DNA of 64,000 bases from contig MARA01000005.1 in assembly GCA_001792895.1 (NCBI GenBank), positions 124,001-188,000 of the forward strand, written 5' to 3'. Positions within the stretch are counted from its first letter, which is position 1, and every line of letters starts with the position of its first letter. Of this stretch, positions 34,402-45,896 are shown piece after piece. The notes under the pieces were generated by a model. The model was given only the letters and a program-made list of their open reading frames with translations. It was not told the origin of the DNA and ran no database searches. Position numbers and translations under genes: made by a program. The DNA is from Lentinus brumalis. Its lineage: Eukaryota; Basidiomycota; Agaricomycetes; Polyporales; Polyporaceae.

Positions 34402-36646
34402 ATGGCCATCTTCAAGTCGACCGGATTCGCCGCTCTTCTTCTCTACGTCGGGGTTGCCATTGCGGCAGGTTTGGCTGGCGATCTCGCAAACGTGAAGCTG
34501 GATCAAGGGACTGTTGTCGGCACAGTTGAAGGCTCTGTCGAGAAGTTCTTGGGGATTCCATATGCATCACCTCCGTAAGTAGCCACGTTGTATTGCTTCG
34601 TAACTCCGCTACGAACGAATAGCTTACCTTGACCCGTGCAGAATCGGCGACCTGCGCTTGCGCCTTCCACAGCTCCGCGACTCCTACAACGGGACCGTTA
34701 ACGCCACGACCTTCGGGGATCAGTGCTTCCAACAGACCGTTCCGGTCGACTTCGTCGCATTGCCGCCTGCGGTACTGCAGGGTGCCCTACAGCTCAGCGC
34801 GATACTTGCCCAGAACGAGGACACGCCGCATAGCGAGGACTGTGAGTTGGGCTCCCCGTTTCACTTGGCTATATGATAATTGCATGCTCACCGAATCTTA
34901 GGTCTCAACCTGAACATCATCCGTCCTACCAACGTCTCGGCAGATGCGCAGCTTCCGGTTCTATTTGTGTGTCTTCTGGACCAATCGTGCCGCGTCCCAT
35001 ATCACTCATGTCGGTCATTTAGTGGATCTATGGGGGCGGGTTCTCGGGCGGTTCGAACGCTGCGTGAGTACACGTTGTCGTTTGTATCGAGATACATCCT
35101 GATCACTTCCCTGCGTCACGCTTGCAGCCCTCCATATAACGGTACAGCGATAGTTCAGAGGTCTATCGACATTGGCGAACCGGTAATATTTGTTGCCGTG
35201 AACTACCGGTACGAGATATGCCACCTCGATGCATGCAGATTCTCACAAATCCGCCTTACAGTCTCCATGTTTTCGGCTTCCTGGGAGGTCAAGAAGTCAA
35301 GGACGCCGGATTGGGCAATCTTGGCCTCCACGATCGTAAGTGTGCTTATCCCTGACTCTGGAATTGAGCAGCGACTGACGCGCTCGCAGAACGAACTGCC
35401 CTGCGTTGGGTGCAAAAGTTCATCCCGTCCTTTGGAGGAGATCCCACGAAAGTTACCATGTGAGTCACTTCTGGTTCGGTTACGTGTTTGACAACTGAGT
35501 ATGGTGCGGCACTACAGCTGGGGAGAGAGCGCAGGCTCTTCGTCGGTGTTCTTCCAGATCTTCGCCAACCACGGGGACGCCGAAGGTCTCTTCCGCGCGG
35601 GCATCATGAACTCAGGCAGCTCAAGTCCCACCGGGGACATCACTGAAGTTCAGCACACCTACGACTTCGTCGTTGAGCAGGTAGGATGCTCGAATGCGAC
35701 GGACACCCTTGCGTGCCTCCGTACAGTACCTGCAGACAGCCTTGTCGCGGCGGCCAATAACACTGGTTCTGTCACCGGTTTCGAGGTAAGTGCATCGCTG
35801 AAGCTTGGTTCGGAGGATGTCAAGCCCTGACATGTAACATAGGGCCTTGCTGGTTCGCCATGGTTGCCCCGCGGGGATGGCGTCTTCTTCAAGCAGCCCC
35901 CTCAGCAGCTCGCGGTGCACGGAAAAGCAGCAAATGTGCCTTTCATCATCGGTACGCTTCACGCGCGCGAACCTACACCACAATGACACTGACATCTCCG
36001 GCAGGTGATACTCAAGACGAAGGGACGCTCTTCTGCCTCAGCAACCTCAACATTACGTGCGTCCATTCAGAAGCGGAATCGATGCTGCCCTCGCTGACAC
36101 GAATACACAGCACGGAATCAGAGCTCGCTAGCTATCTACAGGCGTTCTGGTTCCCTGGCGCGTCTTCTCGCGACATCAAGAATATCCTGAAGCTCTATCC
36201 TGCTGATCCTGCGGCCGGATCGCCGTACAACACAGGATTGTTGAACGCGTTTACGCCCGAGTTCAAGCGGATCGCCGCCATAGGAGGGGATTTCTTCCAT
36301 GCTTCTCGTCGTAACGTTCTCGAGAGGCTCTCCTCCACGCATACCGCATATAACTTCCGTGCGTCTCTCACCTCCTCCTGAGCATGCGCGGAGTGACTGA
36401 CCACTCTGTGATGTTCCTCAGTGAGCGCACGCAATTTCATCTCCGGGCTGGGTTATGTCAGTCCACATCCATCTCTCCGTCAGCGACCTTGGACTAACTC
36501 TACTTACGCAGACTCACGGCACGGACCTTATCAACGCATTCGGTCCTGGGGACATGACCGACTACTTCATCCGTTTCGTCCGCCATCTCGATCCGAACGG
36601 GGCTCAGCGCTGCACTGGCCTACGTACAACACCTCCTCTCGGCTGA
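34402..36646 (+). CDS. Secreted type-B carboxylesterase, copy 3 (EST3), frameshifted near the C-terminus
   Basis: Signal peptide MAIFKSTGFAALLLYVGVAIAAG, then EKFLGIPYASPP, SEDCLNLNIIRPTN, WIYGGGFSGGSNA (oxyanion hole, Tyr where EST1-2 have His), NYRLHVFGFLGG, FGGDPTKVTIWGESAGSSSV (Ser nucleophile), GDTQDEGT (acid) and THGTDLINAF (His). It has 13 exons: an extra intron splits the region after NNTGSVTGFE compared with EST1-2. In the last exon one base is missing at about 36596-36603 compared with EST4 (AACGG-GGCTCAG against AACGGCGGCTCAG). The frame then runs into a stop at 36646. The original end (LHWPTYNTSSRLTLQFNDGS... LGLRFTFQDN) remains readable in another frame to 36762. The triad is kept, but about 45 terminal residues are lost unless this is a sequencing error. 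Confidence 0.85.
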
Positions 36647-36762
36647 CCCTCCAGTTCAATGACGGAAGCACGCCGCTCACCGTCACAGCAGACACAGAGC
36701 GTTCGGCTGCTATGAGCGCACTCTTTAACCTCGGTCTGCGGTTCACCTTCCAGGACAACTAG

Positions 36763-37060
36763 TCTCCTTACTACTACTTAATCCTAGGTATCATGACTAA
36801 TAGCATCATAATTGAGAACACCTGCTGCATAACTTGTACGCTCGCGCCTTCACTTCTGCGTCGTTTCGCACCTCCCAGTTGATGCGATTCAATCCGGCGG
36901 ATATCCACAGTCCAAACGGCGACGGTAACCGCCACTGTCACACCGCCACCGCAGAACGAGAACTGGCAGCATCTTGCAAAAGGTACACGGAGACAACTCG
37001 CACAGCATCCCAGAGCGTTAGGCAGTAATCGCACCCGCGCGTTAACCTATCCGACATTTC
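36763..37060. other. Short intergenic region
   Basis: About 300 nt between the original EST3 end and an esterase relic. No gene and no clear promoter. Confidence 0.4.
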
Positions 37061-37681
37061 GCCAGCTACGTTTCTGAGAACCTGTTCCCAGGATCGTCTC
37101 TCGCAGACATCAAGACGTTGCTCGAGCTCTACCCATCGGACCCCGCCGCCGGCTCGCCCTTCGACACGGGCGTCGCGTACGCGTTCACCCCGGAGTACAA
37201 GCGCATCGCGGCCGTTCTGGGCGACTGTTTCTTCAACGCGCCCCGCCGCCAGTTCCTGGACGCCGTCTCTGCCAAGCAGACCGCATACAACTTCCGTACG
37301 TGTCCCTCTCGATCTAAACCAAGTCGACTGCTTGAGTCTCCCAGTGAGCGCGCACAGCAACTTCCCGAGCGTCGGTTACGTGAGTCCCACGCGACCCTAC
37401 CTTTCACGCTCCTCTGACCAGCCCTCTTTCACTACATTCAGGCGCACACCACCGATCTGCTGAACGCCTTTGACCCCGGGGACATGACGAAGCCTACTAC
37501 TTTGTCTGGTTCGTGAACCACCTCGACCCGAACGGAGACATTGCACTGGCCATACGACTCCACTGCCCGCGCGACTCCCCAGCCCAATGATGGCAACGTG
37601 CCCCTCCATATAACGGTGGACGACGCGCGGCCGGCCGGCATGAACGAGCCCGCGTCTCTCAGCCTGCGCTTCCCGTTCTGA
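37061..37681 (+). pseudogene. Carboxylesterase 3'-terminal relic
   Basis: Only the last exons of an esterase are present. Coding resumes at SYVSENLFPGSSLADIKTLL, then YPSDPAAGSPFDTG, FTPEYKRIAAVLGDCFFNAP and KQTAYNF, followed by a VSAHSNFPSVGY mini-exon and AHTTDLLNAFDPGDMT. Extra bases near 37485-37495 then shift the frame into a TGA, and another shift near 37545 is needed to reach the terminal LSLRFPF at 37681. The nucleophile half and the promoter are missing. The catalytic His position reads HTTDL instead of HG(S/T)DL. Confidence 0.82.
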
Positions 37682-37997
37682 CCATGCACCGGCTGAGTCG
37701 TCGGGTCTAGCCTTCGGGCGCACAGTAGGCAGTTTATGAAGCGCGTTTGACCTTGTCAGCATCTTTGCTAACTTCTGGCCCACTCCCGAGGCCTGCTCGG
37801 AACGGCTTCAACCTCCATAACGTCGATGTGTCACGGTCACCATGCGGATCACGCAGTGGGTATCAGCCGACCAGTTAGCCAGCCCTGCCGGTCAGACTCC
37901 TCTCCTTCGCGGCACGTCTTTATATACGGCAGGGACCCGCTATGGCTGCCAAAAAACTACCTCGCCTCTGACTTCGAATTTGCACCCGCCGACTGCG
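37682..37997. other. Intergenic region before EST4
   Basis: About 315 nt with the EST4 TATA box at 37921-37926. An upstream in-frame Met exists at 37842, but the TATA position argues that it is in the promoter. Confidence 0.4.
37921..37926 (+). promoter_or_regulatory. TATA box of carboxylesterase 4
   Basis: TATATA lies 72-77 nt before the chosen ATG at 37998 and downstream of the alternative ATG at 37842, which it therefore disfavours. Confidence 0.6.
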
Positions 37998-40334
37998 ATG
38001 TCCGGCCGCTATCTGCTTGCTGTCCTGCTACGCGCGTGGCTTGTCAGCGCCCTGCAGACGCAGACGCATGGCGACTCACATGTACAGCTCGATGGAGCAC
38101 TCGTGGTCGGCACAGCTGAAGGTCTGACGGAGAGCTTCCTGGGCATTCCGTACGCGCACGCTCCGTGAGTCACCATGAACTCCGCTAGTTCGGTGAGCTG
38201 ACTTTGACTACCTAGCGTCGGGGACCTGCGCCTGCGCCTGCCGCAGCTCATCGACTCCTACAACGGGACGATTAACGCGACCGCATACGGGAACCAGTGC
38301 TTCCAGCAAAGTGCTACCTTCAGCGGCGACATACCCTCCGAGGTGGTGGAGGGACTCGAGACTATTATCGCGGTGTATACCCCAAATCTCGATGTCCCAG
38401 AGAGCGAAGACTGTGAGTTTGCCCTACTGCCATGTCTCGTCTACTGTGCTCTACATCTCACGAGCTCGGTCGCTCTTCAGGTCTCAACCTGAACGTTGTC
38501 CGCCCTGCTAACGTGTCTCAGCACGAGAAGCTCCCTGTTCTATTCGTGCGTAGTTGCGACTATTCTCGGCGCCGCAGTATATGACCCATTCCGGGCGTTC
38601 AGTGGATATATGGGGGTGGCTTCACGGGCGGATCCAATGCTATGTGAGTAGAGATCATGCAGTTAGTGGTTCCGTGTGCTGACTGGCGTTCAGGGCACTC
38701 TATAATGGTTCAAAAATTGTTCAGCGGTCTATCGAAATTGGAGAACCCGTCATTTGGGTCGCCGCGAACTACCGGTACGGACATTCAGCTCGTCCAGTCT
38801 CTAAGCTTGCACTCACCCTGATTCTTACTTCCCGATATGCAGCCTGAACGCGTTTGGCTTCCTTGGCGGTCGAGAAGTCATGGAAGGTGGTATCGGTAAT
38901 CTGGGTCTCCAGGATCGTAAGTCCTCCTTTCGATGTCCTCAGACTGAGAAGCGAAACGATAATATTTCTACAGAGCGGACTGCCCTGCGCTGGGTCCAGA
39001 ACTTCATCCCCTCCTTTGGAGGCGATCCGGATAGAGTGACCATGTAAGGCGCGGTTCTCAGTGCAGAGGTCTCAGGACTGACTTATCGGCCACATATATA
39101 GCTGGGGAGAGAGCGCGGGCTCTATATCCGTGTTCTTCCAATTGACTGCCAACTATGGCAACACGGAGGGCCTATTCCGCGCTGGCATCATGAGCTCAGG
39201 GTCTTCTGTTCCGACGCGGGAGGTCACCGACTCAGACGTGCAGGATACCTACGACTTCGTCGTCCAGCAGGTCGGGTGCTCCAACGCGACCAACACGCTT
39301 GCGTGCTTGCGGACTGCACCGGCCGAGAGTATCTTGGCTGCAGTCAATAACACCCCATCGCCGGAAGGCTTCCAGGTGCGGGTGTAGCTTCGTCATGATA
39401 CTGTGGGTACTCATCGAAACTTCAGGGTCTGGCTACGCCGTATATGCCTCATGCAGATGGCGTCTTCGTCACACGCCGCCCTCAAGAGCTCGTTGAGCAG
39501 GGGATACTGGCAGACGTTCCCTTCATCATCGGCATGTCGCTCATTCCACGCGTGTGAAGCATGAGCTATCTCTGACTCTTACAATAGGCGACACGCAAGA
39601 CGAAGGCACACTGTTCTCGCTCGGGAACCTGAACATCACGTGCGTAGGTTGACGTTCTTCAGCGGGCTCGCCTTGCTAACACTGACGTCGCAGGACGGAG
39701 CAAGAGCTTGGTGACTACTTAAAGATGTTCTGGTTCCCCGGCGCGTCTTCCAGAGACGTTCAAAGCATCCTGACTCTTTATCCGTCCGACCCTGCAGAAG
39801 GCTCGCCCTTCGGTACAGGCTCGGCGAATGCGTTCACGCCTCAGTATAAGCGGATCGCGGCCATCGAAGGGGATATGTTTTTCCACGCTCCCCGTCGCCA
39901 AGTCCTCGACAGGGTCTCGTCAAAGCAAGTCACATATAACTTTTGTGCGTACATTTTCTTGGTCCGCATGCTGTTCTAAAGATTAACGCACTCTCATGCG
40001 TTAGTGAGCGCACGCATGAACGTCTCCGGCTTAGGCTATGTAAGTCGATAGGCCTGAGCTCATCCCACCATGCGCTGACCGTCCGTGGCAGGCTCACGGA
40101 ACGGATCTGATCAACGCCCTCGGTCCCGGGGATATGACCGACTATTTCATCCGGTTCGTCCGCCATCTCGATCCGAACGGCGGCTCAGCGCCGCACTGGC
40201 CTCCCTACAACACCTCGGCTCGGCGGACGCTTCAGTTCAACGATGGGAGTACTCCACTCACCGTCACGGCAGATACGGAGCGTCTGGCTGGAACTGATGC
40301 ACTACTCGACCTCAGCCTACGGTTTCCCTTCTGA
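37998..40334 (+). CDS. Secreted type-B carboxylesterase, copy 4 (EST4)
   Basis: Start at 37998 gives a signal peptide (MSGRYLLAVLLRAWLVSAL). Then come TESFLGIPYAHAP, LRLRLPQLIDSYNGTINATA, SEDCLNLNVVRPAN, WIYGGGFTGGSNA, NYRLNAFGFLGG, FGGDPDRVTIWGESAGSISV (Ser nucleophile), GDTQDEGT (acid), AHGTDLINALGPGDM (His) and the terminal LSLRFPF. It has 13 exons, including the extra intron after PSPEGFQ shared with EST3 and EST5. All frames are open. It is the intact closest relative of EST3, with long near-identical stretches in the last exon. Predicted secreted serine ester hydrolase with several N-glycosylation sites (NGT, NAT, NVS). Confidence 0.92.
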
Positions 40335-41501
40335 TCTGACCTGCTCCTCGGACTGTGGACGCTGTTCATCCATAACCATTTGATGTTTAACAGCGTTCCG
40401 TTATGATGCGAAGTACTAAGTACATACTACTTAGTGATTGGTCTCACCTACTTCGAACCTTCCGGTCACACCTGCGGCCACTTTTACGGGCGCTAGCCAC
40501 GAGCTTTGAAGGCGATGGACAAGCAGCTTCAGCGACTCCGAGTGCGAAAGAGAGCGAGGAAGCGGATTGAGGGGTTCAAGTTCAAGGTACACATCACACC
40601 GCCACGTGGATCTCGGGAGCATCCGCCTATCCAGCGCTAGACCATGGGTTCAATTGCGACCACACTCAGCCTCTGAAGCTCTTGATGGAACGCACTACGC
40701 AAGCTGGCTCCCTCAGGAGTGTGCATGTGGCACACTCGGCGTACATAAGAACGATCAGTACTGTGAGGTGCGTGTACTTATTTTCGAGTCACCTTGCAAT
40801 GTTTATTTTGAAATGATGTGTCGGCTGTATCACGACTACCCGCGCAGGTTGCAACCACACGCAGTCTATAACTGAGTCCCGACGCACACTTTTTGAGCCG
40901 AATTGAAGCGAGTACTTAGCTCGCGCCATGAATATTGCACACTTTCCCCCACGAAAGCGTATCCGGAAATGAATAAGTGGGCCTGAGCAGACCGTCGTCG
41001 CTTAGACGTTGAATGCCTGCGGTGAAAACGGATCGCCGTCACTCAAAGCCTATGGAACGCTGTCGGTGCGGATCGCTTCAAGTTGCCCTGTCTCATCTAG
41101 CATGATCCCGCCGAGAATCCAGCGCCCGTGTGGTGAGTCTTCGCGTCCACATCATGTTTCGCTGATTGAAATTCGAGATGTACGTTCAGCAGGCTGCATA
41201 GGGCTGCATGCAGCGTATACTTAGCATCGTGAGAATCCAACCACATCCTGTGGACATTGTACGACATCCCATCATGGATGGAAGACCGGGGCATGCGCTT
41301 CGCCTTTGGAGTAGCTCGCTGTTGAGCGCGCATACGATGAAATGGATGTCATAGCCGTCCGATGGCGGGATGCATCACGAACGCCGAACACAGTGAGTTG
41401 CTTCCATACCTTATGTATCCCAACGCTGACGCTGGCTGTAGTATATCTACCTCGGGCAGTTGTTCTACATGTATTATTGCCGACCACGCCGTGACCGTGC
41501 C
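40335..41501. other. Intergenic region between EST4 and EST5
   Basis: About 1.2 kb. It holds AAGTACTAAGTACATACTAC (40411-40430) and AGTACTTAGC (40911-40920) elements. ORFs of 60-100 codons (for example 40567-40875 on the plus strand) have no recognisable content. I saw no esterase relic. Confidence 0.4.
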
Positions 41502-43837
41502 ATGATTCTTCTACCTGCAGTACTCCTGTCTCTCCTCCGCTTGTCGCTTGGATCGGCCACTTGCGCGACTAAACGCCAGACGAGTCCGATGGTACAACTC
41601 GACCGGGCTACCGTAGTCGGGACGGTGAACGGCTCTGTGGAGAGCTTCCTCGGCATCCCTTACGCACAGCCCCCGTGAGTGTCTGCTCTGCTCTCCATCA
41701 CTTGCATTGGCATGGTACTGAGGCATATGAGCCAGGGTCGGCGACCTCCGTCTTCGCCTGCCTCAGCTTCTCGAGTCCTATAACGGGACTATCGACGCCA
41801 CCGCTCTGGGCAACCAGTGCATTCAGCAAGCGTTGACGCTCCCACCCAACGTACCTCCGGACGCTCTGCAGGGCGCGCTGCCGTTGTTCATCCTCTTCAG
41901 TCCAAATCCAAACGTCACACAAAGCGAGGATTGTGAGTGGAATCCTCGTAGCAAGCTCTCACTGAGACTGAATGTCTGATGTAGGCCTCAACATCAACGT
42001 CATCCGCCCAGCGAACATCTCTGCGCATGCCAAGCTTCCGGTGCTCTTCGTGAGTGGGCGCCAACTCGGATTCGAGGGACAGTGCTCACGCAGTGATGAC
42101 ATACGTAGTGGATTTATGGGGGCGCGTATGCGGACGGGTCGAACGCTATGTAAGTGTCAGACCTCCCCGCGAATGTCCCGCCTTGCTCAATCTGGGTATA
42201 GGCCGGGGTATAATGGTACAGCGGTAGTAGAAAGGTCCATCGAGATCGGCGAGCCCGTCATCTTTGTCGCTTTGAACTACCGGTGAGCCTGGATTGTCCT
42301 TGAATCCGGGAGCGGATTGATTATCAACTCGTGCCTGCAGGCTGCACGTGTTCGGATTCCTAGGTGGCAAGGAGGTGCAGCAAGCGGGTATTGCAAACCT
42401 GGGTCTACACGACCGTGAGTCACCGACCGTGCTCGAGCAGGAGTGGCTCTTGACAACCTTCGTTTAGAACGCGCTGCTCTCCGCTGGACAAACCACTTCA
42501 TCTCCTCCTTCGGGGGCGACCCGACAAAGGTGACGATGTAAGTCGTTCTCTGGAGCCTATCGAAGCAGCGGACAGCCTCTGAGGGGTCATTCAGTTGGGG
42601 CGAGAGTGCCGGGGCCTTCTCGGTCTTCTTACACCTCTTCACCAATGGTGGGAATACGGAGGGCTTGTTCCGCGCCGGCATCATGAACTCCGGCTCGTCC
42701 GTCCCTACTGGCAAGATTGCAGAGATCCAGGGCACGTATGACTTTGTTGTAGACCAAGTCGGATGTGCGAACGCCACCGATACGCTCGCGTGCTTGCGGA
42801 CGGTACCGACTGACAGCCTGCTCGCTGCTGCGAACAACACCCCGCCTGTTACAGGTTTCACGGTACGAGTCCGTCACGGCATTAACCATTTGGATGCTTA
42901 CGGTGCTTTTAGGGCCTGGCAACTCCGTATATGCCGAGGGCAGATGGTGTGTTCATCACAAAACCGCCTCAGCAGCTGGCTCTTCACGGCAAGATTGCAG
43001 ACGTACCTATCATCATCGGTATGCTTGCCCTTTTGGGGCTATAGCTCGCCCATGCTAATTTATACTTAAGGAGACGTCCAGGACGAAGGCACAATCTTCT
43101 CGCTTGGCAATCTAAACATCACGTACGTGTGCCTTCCTCTCGGGGTCTCAAGGTCGGATCCGCTAACCAACTTGTACAGGACCGATGCCCAGTTCGCGAG
43201 CTATCTCGCACAGGCATGGTTTCCTGGGGCCACCCCCGCAGACCTCAGCAAGGTCCTCAAGCTCTACCCGTCTGATCCTGCTTCAGGATCTCCGTTTGGC
43301 ACGGGCAGCGCGAATGCGCTCACGTCGGAGTACAAGCGTATCGCTGCGGTGCAGGGCGACTGGTTCTTCAATGCGCGTCGCCGTCAGCTTCTAGACAGGT
43401 TCTCGCGTCAGCAGACCATGTACAACTTCCGTGAGTTCCAGTGCTTGATGGTTGTTTACTTCATCGGCGGCTGACATGTTCGCTCTCCTCGGAAGTGAGT
43501 GCGCGTGGTAACTTCACCGGCGTTGGAGACGTAAGGACCCGTTCACGAGCCCGTCCTGCTGCTAAGACTTACCTGTCCTCCCTTCCAGGCTCATGGAAGC
43601 GACCTCTTTACTGCGTTCGGACCGGGCGACATGACGGACTACTTCGTCCGCTTCGTGAACCATCTCAACCCGAACGGCGGCAACGCTTCGGAACTCGTTT
43701 GGCCACGCTACAATCCGAGGACTCGCCTGGCCCTACATTTCAAAGACGGGAGCACTCCTCTGGAAGTTGCTGCGGACGATGACCGTCTGGAAGGCACGAA
43801 CGAGCTCCTTTCCCTGAGTCTGCGATTCCCTTTGTGA
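41502..43837 (+). CDS. Secreted type-B carboxylesterase, copy 5 (EST5)
   Basis: Signal peptide MILLPAVLLSLLRLSLGSAT, then VESFLGIPYAQPP, SEDCLNINVIRPAN, WIYGGAYADGSNA (oxyanion hole, GGAY instead of GGGF), EPVIFVALNYR, FGGDPTKVTIWGESAGAFSV (Ser nucleophile), GDVQDEGT (acid), AHGSDLFTAFGPGDM (His) and the terminal LSLRFPL. It has 13 exons with the EST3-5 type extra intron after NNTPPVTGFT. No lesion was found. The C-terminal strand region is more diverged (NASELVWPRYNPRTRLALHF) than in EST4. Predicted secreted, glycosylated ester hydrolase; substrate unknown. Confidence 0.92.
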
Positions 43838-44611
43838 TCATGATTGGCTGGCGGCGACGGGAACTGGTCGGGTCGGTGCAGGTAAGTACATAGCGCATCA
43901 TAGCTTATTATGACACCTTAACCATATCTTCACGCCAAATGTCATCGTGCTATAAGTTATAACATGTCTTCTCGATGTCAAGGTCCCGGGGTCAGGAACC
44001 TACGGCGTGTAAAACTGGAAGTGCTCGTCCTGACTTCAGCAATCTCACCCTCGATCAATGAACAGATACAACTCACCAGACCCAGCAACCTAATTGCCAT
44101 TGAGCAAGCTTTTCGAGTCTCGAGGTCGTCGTCGTCGACATCGAGGACGGAGGCGCTGGCGCCACTCTCCGTCGCGGTCGGGCGCTTCGAGGATCGACCA
44201 CAACTACAGTACTGTCTACCACCATCTTCGTCCCCGCTTTGTCTTGAAATGCACAATCCTTGCCTGCGGATGCCGACGTGACGAGTACAACAGCGAACAA
44301 GCAGACTCGCGACCTCGAGGATGGCACCTACTCTTCATCGGCTTCATGCTTTTGAACGGACACGAGTCTGCAACACCGCACGGCATGTCATAGCTGCCTC
44401 GTATTGAGTGGGAGAGTTCGTTTTATCGCTACTCCTGCATGGCCTAGCAGCGAGTAGTTCGCTCGTCGGTATCGCAAGGACTTGGATATAATGGTGAGTG
44501 ATTGCCTTTTCATGTCTCTTATCGCAATCATTCGCCCGGGAATGACCTTCACGGCTGCCTCTCCCTCTTCCCGCGGTTGGCTGCTCTCGACTCTTCGCAA
44601 GCCGCCCAAAC
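43838..44611. other. Intergenic region after the esterase cluster
   Basis: About 770 nt. It includes a GTC/GAC-rich tract (44124-44160) giving Arg- or Ser-rich ORFs in several frames. These are low-complexity and I do not call them genes. Confidence 0.4.
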
Positions 44612-45896
44612 ATGCCACTGGCGCAGATATCGGGCCAGCAGCCGCAGCACAAGCTTCTTCAGAGCCCGAGAGCTGAGAAGTGGGTAGGTGTCGTCGACGG
44701 AGGTCATCCCGCTTCCAGCTAGGTACACCCCGCGTTCTACGCCTCCGGACTACCCTCCCGATCTCCTCGAACTACCCTGCCACACGGTACAAGTCCCTGC
44801 GAGCGGCGGCCCTCCCGAGCAGCTTACCGTCTTCATCCACTACAACGGTGTCTTGGAAGCCGTTCTCGACTCGTTCTCGTCCCGTCTACAAGGTCGTCCC
44901 GATAGAGGGCGCAGGGCTCGGCGTGGTCGCTACCGTGGGTATCGCTGCTGGGACGGTCATCGTGCGCGAGCGCCCTCTCCTGCTCGCTCCTCGGGCATTC
45001 TCCGCCCCGAAGGGCCGGGAGCATGCCACAAACATCATCGTCCGCGCCGCGCAATCTCTGCACCCCGAGAACAAACGCTTGTTCTATGCGCTGCTGAACG
45101 TGAAGGGCAACACCGTGCCTTCGGCAGAGGAAGGCCTCATCACCACGAACGCATTCGCATGCGGTCCCTTCCCGGCCTACAACGGGCGGTACGGCGGGGT
45201 GGCGAGGGATGCCTCGCGCGCGAACCACAGGTGTGTCCGTGTATTTGTCTCTACGACCTGCTGCAGATCCTGAGCAGCTCGCGATAGCTGCTCCCCAATG
45301 CTGCACACTCGTTCGACGCGGCCACGCTGACGCAGTCGCTGCGCGCGTTCCGGGCCATCCGCGCGGGCGAAGAGATCACCGTCTCCTACGTGTGCCAGTC
45401 CATGACGGCCAAGGCGCGTCAGGAAGAGCTCCTCCGCCGCTACTTCTTCACCTGCGTCTGCAAGTCCTGCCGGCTTACGCGGTCCGCGCGCGACTCGAGC
45501 GACATGTTTCGGGCGATAATCTGCGTCAACGCGGTCCCCGACCTGGTCGTCGGGTCGACGCTGCGTTCGAGACGTGGCTCGCCGATCCTGCGCGAGTGCG
45601 GCCGACGAACGACATCCCGCCCGCGTCCGCACCCCTCGACCCACTCAGCTTCACGTTGATGCTGTAGAATGGGATGGTGGAGGAGGAATTCTAAGATCCT
45701 GCGCTCTCGGAGCCGGTGCTGACGCGTCTGGTGAAGGCATACTCGGTGTTCGAGGACGAGGAGCGCGTGCGGCTCTACGCGACGAGGGCGGGCAGAGCTG
45801 AGGATGCTGCATGCGGACTCGGACGAGGATGGTGGTTGGCGGGCAGTCGCTCAGAACCCGCGGATGACGGTGTGGTGGGGGAAGCTCAAGGCGTGA
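44612..45896 (+). pseudogene. Decayed SET-domain (post-SET Cys) protein gene
   Basis: Pieces of one SET-domain protein are spread over three frames. The N-terminal part reads YTPRSTPPDYPPDLLELPC and LTVFIHYNGVLEAVL. A shift near 44870-44885 leads to YKVVPIEGAGLGVVATVGIA, VIVRERPLLLAP, RANH, a 57-nt intron (45231-45287), NAAHSF, IRAGEEITVSYV and the post-SET FTCVCKSC. The NHSCxPN cofactor motif is broken by one missing C in the CCCC run 45293-45296. Later come another frame change (near 45560), in-frame TAG (45665) and TAA (about 45692) stops and a one-base shift near 45790. The expected end WRAVAQNPRMTVWWGKLKA stops at 45896. Intact relatives are SET lysine-methyltransferase-like proteins. 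With this many lesions it is probably dead, though some single-base ones could be read errors. Confidence 0.75.

Noticed and set aside
37842..37997. Upstream in-frame start for EST4
   Set aside because: The TATA box at 37921 lies between it and the later ATG, and only the later ATG gives a signal peptide at the N-terminus.
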